A stretch of DNA of 64,000 bases from Pelagibacterium montanilacus (lineage in GTDB: Bacteria > Pseudomonadota > Alphaproteobacteria > Rhizobiales > Devosiaceae), in contig NZ_RZMX01000012.1 of assembly GCF_003992665.1 (NCBI RefSeq), positions 1 through 64,000 of the forward strand, in the 5' to 3' direction. This document shows positions 28,803 to 36,747 of this stretch, in pieces. Under the pieces are notes generated by a model. The model was not told the DNA's origin. It searched no databases and saw only the letters and a list, made by a program, of their open reading frames with translations. A program made the position numbers and the translations under genes. Each line of letters opens with the position of its first letter. Positions within the stretch are counted from its first letter, which is position 1.

Positions 28803-29254
28803 GAGCGCGCCGCCTTCTCTATCGCTGTCACACGCGCCTCAAGATCCGAAACCTCGATTGCGCGGGAATAGCGCTCCAGGATGCCCGAAAGGTCCCCTGC
28901 CTCGTCTGGGGTCAGCTTGCCCGCGGCGACTGCCTTGATAATCTCAGCGAACGCCAGCGGAACATCCTGAATCCCGTTCACTGGCGGGAAAGCCCGGAGA
29001 TCAACAACGCGCCCTTTGCGAACTGGTGCAATGCGCTCCAGGCACAGCCTCAGTGCCACGTTGTCACCCGCCAGAGCGCTCTTGATTGCTTTCTCGGTCA
29101 GGGCCTCGGCTTCACCCTGCAAAAGCTTCTCGACTGCGACGGTAGTCTTGTGGCGAGCGCCGCGCGGACGGCCACTGTTACCGCGAGCGAACCGGCCCTT
29201 ACCGTCCCGTTCCTTTTTGTTTCCGTCGTTTTCGGCGCTGTCGCTTTCGCTCAT
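28799..29254 (-). CDS. DUF5681 domain protein
   Basis: This 151-residue protein carries the DUF5681 signature KGRFARGNSGRPRGARHKTT near residues 18-37, followed by helices (EKLLQGEAEALTEKAIKSALAGDNVALRLCLERI). Such proteins occur in phages and small islands. A DNA-binding or small-terminase-like role is a guess from the basic N-terminus and its position. ATG at 29254 has AGGGA six bases upstream; the longer frame has no good start. Confidence 0.8.
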   Translation of the reverse strand: MSESDSAENDGNKKERDGKGRFARGNSGRPRGARHKTTVAVEKLLQGEAEALTEKAIKSALAGDNVALRLCLERIAPVRKGRVVDLRAFPPVNGIQDVPLAFAEIIKAVAAGKLTPDEAGDLSGILERYSRAIEVSDLEARVTAIEKAARS

Positions 29255-29676
29255 AAAAATTCCCTGCATGTGCCCCGATAACACCCGTATGTTACCCGGA
29301 ATGCGCCCGTTTCGGTTTCCGTCAGTGTAACCCCTTGAGAGAAAAAAGGAAAAGCAAGGCATTCTCCTGATAGGATATCAGTGAGTAACGATGACAATCG
29401 GCGCTTGACCTAATTTTGGGTAGGAGGGGAAAAGATTACCCCTTGCCGTTTTCGGCCCGTAGATTCGGAGCGACATTCCTTGGCTGGGTTTGCACTGCAT
29501 CGGTGCAAACCCCGGGGTATCGGCAATCACCATCTCCATTCCCGGCCAATCGCCGCCTTTGGTGGCGCTCTGCTTTTTTAGATTTGCTTTTTGATTTTCA
29601 TTTGGATTTTCCCTCTGCATCTGCATTTGCTTCTGCTTCTTCCTTCTTCTTGTATCGGTAGGGTCTCGATACGGTA
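29255..29676. other. Non-coding stretch inside island with hairpins
   Basis: These 422 bp separate the replication-like and DUF5681 blocks. A perfect hairpin with arms GGGTTTGCAC and GTGCAAACCC and a 7-nt loop lies at 29486-29512. An IR TAACA-N6-TGTTA lies at 29279-29294. A pyrimidine-rich tract (purine-rich on minus) spans about 29570-29655. The minus frame at 29378-29626 is open but has no convincing start or composition. The stretch could hold a promoter for the DUF5681 operon, or an origin. Confidence 0.5.
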
Positions 29677-30162
29677 TCAGCGGGTGCGAACGATGCTGTC
29701 ATAGAGGCTTTGGGAAATAGGGGGCGAGTTGCGAGATGGTCCGTTCTGGGGCGCGGCGGCTTGTCCAAGCGGGTCGCGGGACCGATCAAAGTCCTCTTGG
29801 GCCCTCTCAGCGATGGACTCGCTCGGCAGCTCCACAATCATTCTCTGGACAGCCTGGGCGTGCTTGGGATTCTGGGCAGGGCACCACTTGAACCAATCGC
29901 AGATATAGACCGTGGCGTTTTCTTCATCGAACAGGATCAAACCCGCTTCGACCAATTCAGCCCGGGTGGATCGGTATTTGTCCTGGGGCCATTCCAGATC
30001 GGTAGCAGCGTACCCATCAGGCAGATGATAGGCACCGGCGCTGCACTGGTGCTTGGATGTCATCAGGTAGAGCAACAGGAGCTTGGCGTCCGGAGACGCC
30101 AAGCTGTTGAAACGGGCCGACGACCATATGGCCGGATAGACCTTGGTGAATTTGGCGCTCAC
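29677..30162 (-). CDS. Replication-like protein with N-terminal winged helix
   Basis: This 161-residue protein has an N-terminal region (KFTKVYPAIWSSARFNSLAS, LLLLYLMTSKHQCSAGAYHL, RSTRAELVEAGLILFDEENATVYI, CDWFKWCPAQNPKH) like the DNA-binding part of small phage replication proteins. The C-terminal 40 residues are polar and probably disordered. Start GTG at 30162 overlaps the stop of the winged-helix gene (GTGA). The role is inferred from resemblance and place in the element. Confidence 0.65.
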   Translation of the reverse strand: MSAKFTKVYPAIWSSARFNSLASPDAKLLLLYLMTSKHQCSAGAYHLPDGYAATDLEWPQDKYRSTRAELVEAGLILFDEENATVYICDWFKWCPAQNPKHAQAVQRMIVELPSESIAERAQEDFDRSRDPLGQAAAPQNGPSRNSPPISQSLYDSIVRTR

Positions 30163-30500
30163 GCTGCACACCCCGCAGGGTATCGCACCCCAGCCGGGCG
30201 CCACTCATCGAGGTTGCCCCCGTCGAGCGTGACGGCATCATGCAGGACATAGCGAGCATGCGAGCCGGCGAAGGGACCATCATGGGGCTCGTCAACCGTC
30301 TCGACCGTGAAGCCATGGCCCCTCAATAGCCAGACATAGTGCGACCATCGAGGCGCGGGGTTATCAATCGGAGTGCATCCCCGCTTGCCAGCCTCGACAA
30401 GCTCGAGCAGTGCCCATGCCTCCCGGCCCACCAGATCAATGGAGTGGTCGCCATCGGCGCGCCCGTGGATCTTCGCGGTGAGGTGAAGTTTCTTAGGCAT
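30159..30500 (-). CDS. Winged-helix-type island protein
   Basis: This 113-residue protein begins PKKLHLTAKIHGRADGDHS. A compact domain (WALLELVEAGKRGCTPIDNPAPRWSHYVWLLRGHGFTVETV) looks like a winged helix, as in accessory proteins beside phage replication genes in alphaproteobacteria. ATG at 30500 has GGGGGG upstream. It overlaps both neighbours, indicating coupled translation. Confidence 0.65.
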   Translation of the reverse strand: MPKKLHLTAKIHGRADGDHSIDLVGREAWALLELVEAGKRGCTPIDNPAPRWSHYVWLLRGHGFTVETVDEPHDGPFAGSHARYVLHDAVTLDGGNLDEWRPAGVRYPAGCAA

Positions 30501-30696
30501 GCGCGCCCCCCAGTCCCGAAAGTTCGCAAACCACCCTGGCCACAGGCAGGGAAAGCCCCATCCGGCCCGCAATGCGCCTGGCTGCAATTTCTCTTGCGGG
30601 GAATGCCTCGGGAACGTAGTGTGAGGGTGCCTGAATATCTTTGCCGCCGTGCCCGGTGCCAGCCGGGGCGGCGGTTTCCTTTTGGGGGTGCTTCAT
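30493..30696 (-). CDS. Small island protein, unknown
   Basis: This 67-residue protein is polar at the N-terminus (KHPQKETAAPAGTGHGGKDI) with a helical C-terminus (REIAARRIAGRMGLSLPVARVVCELSGL). No family is recognised. ATG at 30696 overlaps the end of the alpA-like gene by four bases, and its own end overlaps the next start by eight bases. Confidence 0.55.
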   Translation of the reverse strand: MKHPQKETAAPAGTGHGGKDIQAPSHYVPEAFPAREIAARRIAGRMGLSLPVARVVCELSGLGGAHA

Positions 30697-30890
30697 GCGG
30701 CCGCCTCCACTGTGCGCCGCGCTTCCCAATCGATGATGTCTTGTTCCTTGAACAGACGACGATTGCGGACTTTCATTGGACGGGGAAAGTTCAGGCTGTC
30801 GTCTTCCAGCCACCGCCAGAGGGTCATATCGCTGATGCCACCGAAGCGGGCGCGAACCTCTGTTGCGGTCAGGTAACGATTATCGGACAT
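30693..30890 (-). CDS. AlpA/excisionase-like DNA-binding protein
   Basis: A 65-residue MerR-like winged-helix protein: YLTATEVRARFGGISDMTLWRWLEDDSLNFPRPMKVRNRRLF, then KEQDIIDWEARR. This matches AlpA-type regulators and excisionases of P4-like elements. It probably helps excision or controls int. It is the first gene of the four-gene replication-type operon, downstream of an inverted repeat at 30900-30931. Confidence 0.85.
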   Translation of the reverse strand: MSDNRYLTATEVRARFGGISDMTLWRWLEDDSLNFPRPMKVRNRRLFKEQDIIDWEARRTVEAAA

Positions 30891-30899
30891 GGTGTCTGT

Positions 30900-30931
30900 C
30901 TCGGTCTCTCATGGTTGAACACGAGACCGAG
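30900..30931. promoter_or_regulatory. Inverted repeat upstream of alpA-like gene
   Basis: Arms CTCGGTCTC and GAGACCGAG are separated by 14 bp. The left arm ends ten bases from the alpA ATG, so it lies in the leader or promoter. It may be an operator or an mRNA hairpin. Confidence 0.55.
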
Positions 30932-30978
30932 AGTGTATTATCGTTACGCGGTGCGAAATTACTGTCGCCAAACTTGCC

Positions 30979-31005
30979 ACTAGTGCAATCGAGCGCTGCA
31001 CTAGT
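30979..31005. terminator. Hairpin after int operon, terminator-like
   Basis: Perfect 9-bp arms ACTAGTGCA and TGCACTAGT with a 9-nt loop start four bases past the stop of the int-coupled gene. It lacks a strong U-run, so factor-independent termination is uncertain. Confidence 0.5.
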
Positions 31006-31009
31006 TTGC

Positions 31010-31657
31010 TTATTTCAGATTCTGCACTGGAGCCCGGTACGCATCAAGGTTGGACTTGCCGAACGTGTCAAAGTCCGGAATCTCGAAGGAAACTGGCGGA
31101 ATCGGCCAGCTTTCCTGGGCCCGCCACATGGTCGCGCTAAACCGCATGCCCGCTTGCTCTGCCTTATCCAAAAGCGCGTGGGCCAGCCCGACGAATCCGC
31201 GCGGATCCTCGATCATTAGATCTTGCTCAAGAGCGAATGCTGCGCAGAGATGGGCCGCAGGCAGAAACTCAGTCCACCAACTTTGCAGGGTTCTCTTGCT
31301 CGTCGGGGCAAGGTGCCCGTTCACCAGCACCATCCCGTCTCGCATATCGCACCAGACCAAGTGCCAAGCCTTGTTGATGCTCTTTTTTTCCGGGTGATGC
31401 TCCGCCAGCATCAGGTAATAGAGCAGGACACGTCCGACCAATGACCATTCAAGGCCGGCACTCGACAAATCGCTAAGACGCGACTGCGTCAGCTCCGTCA
31501 AAGGGTCGCCATCCTCCGACATGGCGAGATCGAGTTGCATTGCAGATATGAGCATCTGGGCTTCGCGCGGCTTGCGCGGCCATCGCATAATGGCAGCAAG
31601 GGAGAGGAAACCCCTGTCCCCAAGATCGATCAGCGGGAGTGCTGCCGGACCCGTCAT
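31010..31657 (-). CDS. Unknown protein coupled to integrase
   Basis: This 215-residue protein has no recognised domain. Notable stretches are MRWPRKPREAQMLISAMQLDL, VLLYYLMLAEHHPEKKSINKA and a Trp/Phe-rich C-terminus (FSATMWRAQESWPIPPVSFEIPDF). The ATG overlaps the integrase stop (ATGA at 31657-31654), so it is made with the integrase, and a hairpin follows it. A recombination accessory role is possible from position only. Confidence 0.7.
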   Translation of the reverse strand: MTGPAALPLIDLGDRGFLSLAAIMRWPRKPREAQMLISAMQLDLAMSEDGDPLTELTQSRLSDLSSAGLEWSLVGRVLLYYLMLAEHHPEKKSINKAWHLVWCDMRDGMVLVNGHLAPTSKRTLQSWWTEFLPAAHLCAAFALEQDLMIEDPRGFVGLAHALLDKAEQAGMRFSATMWRAQESWPIPPVSFEIPDFDTFGKSNLDAYRAPVQNLK

Positions 31658-32934
31658 TCTGCTGCCCTTATCTGAACCACGTTAGCGGGCTTGTTCGTCA
31701 CCAGCGTTTCCACATAGCTGGCCCACGCGTTGGCAGCTCTCCGCTTTTCGTCCGCATAGTCGTAGCGGTTGTATACGGCAGCAACCCCTTTCACGGTGCC
31801 GCTCTTGTGGTTGAGCAGCGCCTCGACAACGTGCACCGGCTGACCAAGGCGCGCCATTCCGCTTGCAGCGGTCCTGCGCAGGTCGTGGAACCGCCAGGCC
31901 GGCAGGCTGATATCGTCTGACGGCTTCCCGCGCTTCTGAGCCTCCGCAACCGCCGCAGCGAGCATTGCAGCGTCCAAATCTCGCTTATGCTTTGACCATC
32001 CGCTTGAAGGCGTGCGCCCGTTGCTCGTGAAAACCAGACCGGCGCGCCCAAGTTCGGGCTGGGCAGCAAGGGTTGTCTGCGCAAGCGGGGAAAGCGGAAC
32101 TGTGTGTGCGTTGCCGTTTTTCGTCCGCTCGGGCGGAATATGCCAATCGCTGCCGTCAATCTCCTGCCGGGTCATTTCGCCAACCTCGCTCCGACGCTGG
32201 CCGGTCAGTACGAGCATGCGGACTGCCCCGTTCAGCGGGCCTTGGGCCTCTGTGGCTTTCCAGAGCCATCGGATCTCCGAGTCATTGAGCACGCGGTCGC
32301 GGCTAATCTCCGGCGCCGGGGCCTTCACCCCGGCTGTGGGCGGCGCTTCGATGACGCCCCGCTCGGCACACCAGTTGAAAAAGCGCCGAACCAAGGCCAG
32401 TACCCGATTTGCCAGCGTCTCCGCGCCACGCTCCACAATGCCGTCGAGCAAATCGATCACCTCGCGCCGCGTGATGGCGTGCACCTTGCGGTTACCCCAG
32501 AGGGGGCGAACCTCGCGCTCGATCAGCCGGCGCATTTCGGCGGCGGTACTGTCCTTTTTCTTATCCACATGGCGCTTGATGAACGTGTCCAGAAGCTCCC
32601 CGACCATGTCGGATCGATCCTGAGCGCCTATGCGAGCGGCCAGCTTCTCTGTCGCGGGATCGCGCGCCTCCGCAACGTCCCGAGCAGCCTTGCCAGCCGC
32701 TTTGCGTGCATCGGTGAGGGGGAATGCAGGATACCGGCCAATGGTCAGCTTCTTGGGCTTGCCATCGATCGGAGAGCGGTAGCGATAGGCCCAGCTCGCC
32801 ACCCCGGACGGCTGAACCACCAAATAGAGCCCGGGCATGCCGCCGTCCGCAACCTCGCGGCGTGACGCGAACTCGCCACGCTCCGCCTTCGCTATCTCTG
32901 CCTTTATGGCTCGATCTGTGAGCGGCTTTGCCAT
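31654..32934 (-). CDS. int: Tyrosine recombinase/integrase, P4 type
   Basis: It catalyses site-specific integration and excision at the tRNA-Thr att site. An N-terminal DUF4102-type arm-binding domain (GLYLVVQPSGVASWAYRYRS, KLTIGRYPAFPLTDARKAA) is followed by a core-binding domain. The catalytic domain has Arg in LTGQRRSEVGEM, HDLRRTAASGMARLG, LNHKSG and the nucleophile Tyr in VYNRYDY. The 426-residue chain is full length, so probably active. The gene starts 152 bp inside attR and reads into the element. Confidence 0.96.
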   Translation of the reverse strand: MAKPLTDRAIKAEIAKAERGEFASRREVADGGMPGLYLVVQPSGVASWAYRYRSPIDGKPKKLTIGRYPAFPLTDARKAAGKAARDVAEARDPATEKLAARIGAQDRSDMVGELLDTFIKRHVDKKKDSTAAEMRRLIEREVRPLWGNRKVHAITRREVIDLLDGIVERGAETLANRVLALVRRFFNWCAERGVIEAPPTAGVKAPAPEISRDRVLNDSEIRWLWKATEAQGPLNGAVRMLVLTGQRRSEVGEMTRQEIDGSDWHIPPERTKNGNAHTVPLSPLAQTTLAAQPELGRAGLVFTSNGRTPSSGWSKHKRDLDAAMLAAAVAEAQKRGKPSDDISLPAWRFHDLRRTAASGMARLGQPVHVVEALLNHKSGTVKGVAAVYNRYDYADEKRRAANAWASYVETLVTNKPANVVQIRAAE

Positions 32935-33085
32935 GGGGTATCCTTAGGGTAATCAAATCACCTTGATAGGATACGTTACCCCAAGATATTATCAAGCCCT
33001 AACAGGGGTAACCAACCCCCGTAATCCGCAAGGTTTCCGGGCGCTCCAGCGATAAGCATGGTGTCAACCTGATGGGCTTGTCTCG

Positions 33086-33136
33086 CTGATTTGTAATCAG
33101 AGGGTCGCGGGTTCAAGTCCTGCTGCCGGCACCAGC
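33086..33136 (+). repeat. attR, 51-bp direct repeat
   Basis: An exact copy of 20916-20966, holding only the 3' half of tRNA-Thr. No 5' tRNA arm precedes it, so it is not a functional tRNA gene. Confidence 0.95.
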
Positions 33137-33208
33137 CCCCCGCATCGCTGATCGCACAGTGAACCGCCCATCGGACCGACACGTATGCTGTGGGAAAGGT
33201 GGTGCCTC

Positions 33209-33517
33209 ATGAACGCCCTGCGTTTTCTGCTCGCCCTTTGTGCCCTTGGCCTTGCTGCGCTCATCGTCTGGGCTACGGCGCAGGCCAACATGTTTGCAAG
33301 CTTCGGCACCGTTCTCGCCGATCCCTGGGGCATCGTGGCCATCGTCGATCTCTATCTCGGATTCATCGCCATTTCCGTGCTTGTCTGGATGCTCGAACCC
33401 GACTGGCGTATCCGCCTGGCCACCATCCTTCCCACTTTCATTCTGGGCAATCCCTGGGTCATCATCTGGCTGGTCTGGCGCCTGCCGATGATCGTTCGGC
33501 GCGTCGGCCTGTCCTGA
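33209..33517 (+). CDS. Small membrane protein, unknown
   Basis: This 102-residue protein has three hydrophobic segments (residues about 3-24, 36-60 and 68-90), with an aromatic PSFILGNPWVI-like third segment ending WRLPMIVRR. No reaction can be assigned. ATG at 33209 follows AAGGTGG. It lies immediately outside attR and was probably next to tRNA-Thr before integration. Confidence 0.75.
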   Translation: MNALRFLLALCALGLAALIVWATAQANMFASFGTVLADPWGIVAIVDLYLGFIAISVLVWMLEPDWRIRLATILPTFILGNPWVIIWLVWRLPMIVRRVGLS

Positions 33518-33694
33518 ACGGGTTCTGGCCTCTCTCGAGTGCGCATGATAAACGCGTCCGAGGCGTGCTCGATGGCGCGGGCACAGTCCCGCGTCTCGGG
33601 AACGCGCGGCAGAACAGGACCTTGGGGCAAATCCGCTACTTCGCAACGGGCGGAGCGCCCTGGGACGGTCGGCTTGGGCCCGGGGGAGGCACGA

Positions 33695-34471
33695 TTGGCG
33701 CTATATACGGACGGCAGGGTCCATTTCGTCTCCAGCAGCGCCCCCGAGGCCATGGCCGCGCTGGAAAAGCTGTGCGCCATCCACGGCAATGCCGACCTCG
33801 ATAACGCCAGCATCGTGGTGGCACTGGGCGGCGACGGGCTGATGCTGGAAACGCTGCACAAGGTCATGGACCGGTCCATCCCCGTCTACGGGATGAATTT
33901 CGGGTCCGTCGGATTCCTGATGAACGACTACCGGCCAGAGGCTCTGGACGTGCGCCTGCGTGCTGCGCTGCCCACCACCATTCACCCGCTCAACATGCGG
34001 GTCACCGGACCCGATGGCGTGGTGGCCGAAGCCCTCGCGCTCAACGAGGTCTCGCTCTACCGCTCGTCCTATCAGGCGGCCAAGATCCAGATATCAGTCG
34101 ATGGAGAAAGACGCCTCGAGGAGTTGGTCTGCGATGGTATCATCATCGCCACTCCCGCCGGATCGACCGCCTACAACCTGTCGGCTCACGGTCCCATCCT
34201 GCCCATCGATTCCCCTTTGCTCGCCATGACGCCGATCTCCCCGTTCCGGCCCCGGCGCTGGCGTGGCGCGATTCTCTCGAACCGCGCGAGCATCGCGCTG
34301 GTTACCCGCGAGCCCGCAAAGCGCCCGGTCAACGCCGTGGCGGACAATGTGGAATTCAACGATGTCCGCGAAGTGCGCGTGCATGAGGACCGCAGCCACA
34401 GCGTCACGCTGCTGTTCGATCCGGGCCACGGCCTTGAAGAGCGCGTACTGGTCGAGCAGTTCCGGTATTAG
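33695..34471 (+). CDS. nadK: NAD kinase
   Basis: It phosphorylates NAD to NADP. The catalytic GGDG motif is in [14 protein letters not shown], followed by [24 protein letters not shown] and [16 protein letters not shown]. Length is 258 residues, as in other alphaproteobacterial enzymes. The frame is open upstream, but TTG at 33695 with GGGGGAGG five bases before it is the best start. Its stop TAG is the first part of a dispersed repeat (copy B). Confidence 0.93.
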   Translation: MALYTDGRVHFVSSSAPEAMAALEKLCAIHGNADLDNASIVVALGGDGLMLETLHKVMDRSIPVYGMNFGSVGFLMNDYRPEALDVRLRAALPTTIHPLNMRVTGPDGVVAEALALNEVSLYRSSYQAAKIQISVDGERRLEELVCDGIIIATPAGSTAYNLSAHGPILPIDSPLLAMTPISPFRPRRWRGAILSNRASIALVTREPAKRPVNAVADNVEFNDVREVRVHEDRSHSVTLLFDPGHGLEERVLVEQFRY

Positions 34472-34540
34472 CGCTTACAGGAAAAGCGGAAATGCTCTTC
34501 AGGTTCAGCGGCGCGACACGACAAACACTTGGATGACGCC
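34469..34540. repeat. Dispersed intergenic repeat, copy B (partial)
   Basis: This copy starts TAGCGCTTACAGGAAAAGCG, continues with GGTTCAGCGGCGCGACA and ends ACACTTGGATGA, matching the first two-thirds of the other copies. The terminal hairpin is missing. It fills the gap between nadK and the convergent DUF2336 gene. Confidence 0.6.
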
Positions 34541-35752
34541 TCAGGCCACCGCCGCCGGCAGGGCCAACAGCCCTGCAGACCTTCGGCCTTCGATCATCTC
34601 CAGATCAGGAGAGCTTGCCGCGAAGGCGGGCATCACCTGCCGCGCCGCGGCGCGCGCCAGCAGCACGTTCTGGTCGTTGAGATAGGCGAAGGCCTCCTCA
34701 AGGGCAGCGGGTATTTCGCCCTCGTGCTCTGCGATCATCTCGCCCAAAAGCACGGTCACGACGAAATGGCGGGCACTGATGTCCTCGGCCATATCCATCC
34801 GACGCGCATGCACGACCAGCCGCGCCATCAGGTTGCGCAGCGCAGGGGAGATTCCGCACCGCGCGAACAGGGCATTGAGCGCCCCACGGCTGCCGGTGTC
34901 GAGCAGCGCGCAGACCTTTCCATGCGGCGTCTGGGCAAGCTGGGCGAGGCAATCGGCGAAAAACAGCACCTGCCCGCTCACCACCGCATGCAGCATCAGC
35001 CGCGCATTGATCTGCCCGTTTTCTTCCAGCGCCGCCACATAGCGCTTGCGGCCGTGTCCTGCCTCCCGCTCACCGATCGTTGTCGCGGCCGTGTCGCACG
35101 CATCGCGCATCACGCGCCCGAGGCGCCGGGGCTGAATCGCTCCCGCCACCATCCGCGCGCCCATCAGCGCTTCGCGCACCTGCCCGACAAGGTGCAGACG
35201 CGCCAGCGCCGGAAGGTCGGCGCGCGCCAGCATAGCCCCGCGCAACTCCGCATCCTCGCCCCAGCGCTCGGCCAGCTCGATCAGGTCGTCCTCAGGCAAG
35301 GCGGGATCAGTCCGCTCGAGCACGCGCAGGCAAAGGTCCTCCTGGCCCAGCCGCAAAAGCGCCAGCGCCACCCGCGCGCTCAGCGCGGTGCGGGCGGTCA
35401 TCGCCGTGAGCATGTCCGGATCGCCTGCCCGGATGATGCCCACGAGGTCCGCGTCCAGCAACACCGGCGAGAACTGCACCACCGCGCGCGATATCACCGG
35501 CGCATCCTGGGCCAGCGACAGCATGACGGGGCGTGGCGCGCGTTCGGAATGCAGCAGTCCGTAGGCGAGCGCGGCCCGGACCTTGACCGAAGGATCATCG
35601 AGAAAGCCGATCAGCGCCGCATAGAGCGCCGCTTCCTCGTCGACGGGACCGGAATGGCTCAGATAGGCAAGGGCCGCCATATGGGCCGCTTGGCCCCGCT
35701 CCTCGCTGTCGCTCGACTGCGCGAGCGCAATATATCGATGGTAGGCGACCAT
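34541..35752 (-). CDS. DUF2336 protein
   Basis: This 403-residue protein is rich in Ala and Leu with HEAT-like helical repeats (AALIGFLDDPSVKVRAALAYGLL, DPDMLTAMTARTALSARVAL). It belongs to the DUF2336 family common in Hyphomicrobiales, of unknown function. ATG at 35752 has GGGGGA six bases upstream. It is convergent with nadK. Confidence 0.85.
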   Translation of the reverse strand: MVAYHRYIALAQSSDSEERGQAAHMAALAYLSHSGPVDEEAALYAALIGFLDDPSVKVRAALAYGLLHSERAPRPVMLSLAQDAPVISRAVVQFSPVLLDADLVGIIRAGDPDMLTAMTARTALSARVALALLRLGQEDLCLRVLERTDPALPEDDLIELAERWGEDAELRGAMLARADLPALARLHLVGQVREALMGARMVAGAIQPRRLGRVMRDACDTAATTIGEREAGHGRKRYVAALEENGQINARLMLHAVVSGQVLFFADCLAQLAQTPHGKVCALLDTGSRGALNALFARCGISPALRNLMARLVVHARRMDMAEDISARHFVVTVLLGEMIAEHEGEIPAALEEAFAYLNDQNVLLARAAARQVMPAFAASSPDLEMIEGRRSAGLLALPAAVA

Positions 35753-35841
35753 TACGCATCCCCCGGGTACTCATACTCGGGGCCAACTCTAGCGGCCAAG
35801 ACTTAAGGATTGGTTCACCATAAATGGACGACTTGGCGTCT

Positions 35842-36678
35842 CTACTCGCCCGAATACAGGTCCGAGAACAGCGCCCGCGCAGCCGGGCCATCGCCCGCGG
35901 GCAAGGGCCCGCCGGATGCTCCGCCGGCCTCGGTCGAGAACAACGCTGTGAACGACACCCCCTGAGGCAGCGGCGGGCGCTGCTCGATTTCGAACCGTGA
36001 GGGCAAGGGCGGAGGCGACGCCCGTTCGGCTGCCATTTGCTGGGCCGCAAATTGCGGACTGGCCGAAGGCACCTGCTGGTGATGGCGCGCGACGAGGACC
36101 TGGTAGACTTCCCTGACGCTGCGCGGACGCCCATTGTCGTAGAATATCGTCGGGTTCGCCACGGCAGGACGCGGAAACAGGGCCGCCGCCTGCGCATCGG
36201 GCTGGCTCAGCCCGGCCTCAAAGAATCGCTCGGCCCCTCGGGCCCCGAGGAAATGGGCGATATAAAGTTCGCCGGCACTCGGCATCCGCCCGAACTTGGT
36301 GAACAGGTAATCGCCGTTGCGCCGGGTGAACGCCGCCGCCATGTCCGAGGCCACTTGCGGATCCTTGCGCAGATCCAGGATCTGCTGGCGCACCGTGGGA
36401 TTTCGCACGAGGAACTCCCCGCCCCGCTCCTCGATCTGGTCGGCAAGCTGCTGATAGCCGAGCCGGCCGCCCTCGTCCTTCATCATCTCGAACCATGTGC
36501 TCTCGATGAATTGGAACAGCCCCGTCGCCGACGATGTCGCCGCCTTGGCCTTGGGGTTGAGGCTGCTCTCGCGAATCGCTGTCTGAACCAGATAGTCGAA
36601 ATCCACACCATTGCGCTGCCCCGCCCGGTTCATGGCGTAGGCAAGCTCCTGGGGAATCGATTTTACGGCCGACGTCAA
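35842..36678 (-). CDS. Lytic transglycosylase (SLT) domain protein
   Basis: The SLT fold is shown by AIRESSLNPKAKAATSSATGLFQFIESTWF, with the catalytic glutamate in RESS, and by AGELYIAHFLGARGAERF. The C-terminal third is proline-rich and low-complexity. No signal peptide is obvious, so the route of export is unclear. Start TTG at 36678 gives the conserved N-terminus; ATG at 36633 is the alternative. A CtrA box lies about 55 bp upstream of the TTG, suggesting cell-cycle or motility control. Confidence 0.85.
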   Translation of the reverse strand: MTSAVKSIPQELAYAMNRAGQRNGVDFDYLVQTAIRESSLNPKAKAATSSATGLFQFIESTWFEMMKDEGGRLGYQQLADQIEERGGEFLVRNPTVRQQILDLRKDPQVASDMAAAFTRRNGDYLFTKFGRMPSAGELYIAHFLGARGAERFFEAGLSQPDAQAAALFPRPAVANPTIFYDNGRPRSVREVYQVLVARHHQQVPSASPQFAAQQMAAERASPPPLPSRFEIEQRPPLPQGVSFTALFSTEAGGASGGPLPAGDGPAARALFSDLYSGE

Positions 36679-36732
36679 AGCGGGATCTCGCGACTCGGAT
36701 GAATCAGTATGGTTAATGAAATATGACCGGGG

Positions 36733-36747
36733 TTAAGACCCGGTTAA
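36733..36747. promoter_or_regulatory. CtrA box (TTAA-N7-TTAA)
   Basis: The sequence TTAAGACCCGGTTAA is a full CtrA consensus site upstream of the SLT gene. It overlaps the nitroreductase stop codon. Confidence 0.55.

Larger units (their letters stand above)
20916..33136. mobile_element. tRNA-Thr integrated island, satellite- or prophage-like
   Basis: A 51-bp perfect direct repeat lies at both ends, 12,170 bp apart. The left copy is the 3' half of tRNA-Thr and the right copy is a free fragment beside the integrase gene. Inside, in the minus direction from attR, are int, an unknown coupled protein, alpA-like, winged-helix and replication-like genes, DUF5681, several unknown small proteins, and a tape-measure gene. 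A divergent repressor switch and a five-gene minus operon follow. No capsid, portal, large terminase, tail-tube or lysis gene is recognisable. Base composition looks less GC-rich than the flanks, with AT-rich intergenic parts. Confidence 0.92.

Noticed and set aside
29378-29626. 82-residue minus frame in the island gap
   Set aside because: Its N-terminus is just the purine-rich tract translated (Asn/Lys/Gln-rich), and no ribosome site is visible.
33086-33136. Second tRNA-Thr gene
   Set aside because: Only the 3' half is present and no D-arm or 5' acceptor strand precedes it; it is attR.
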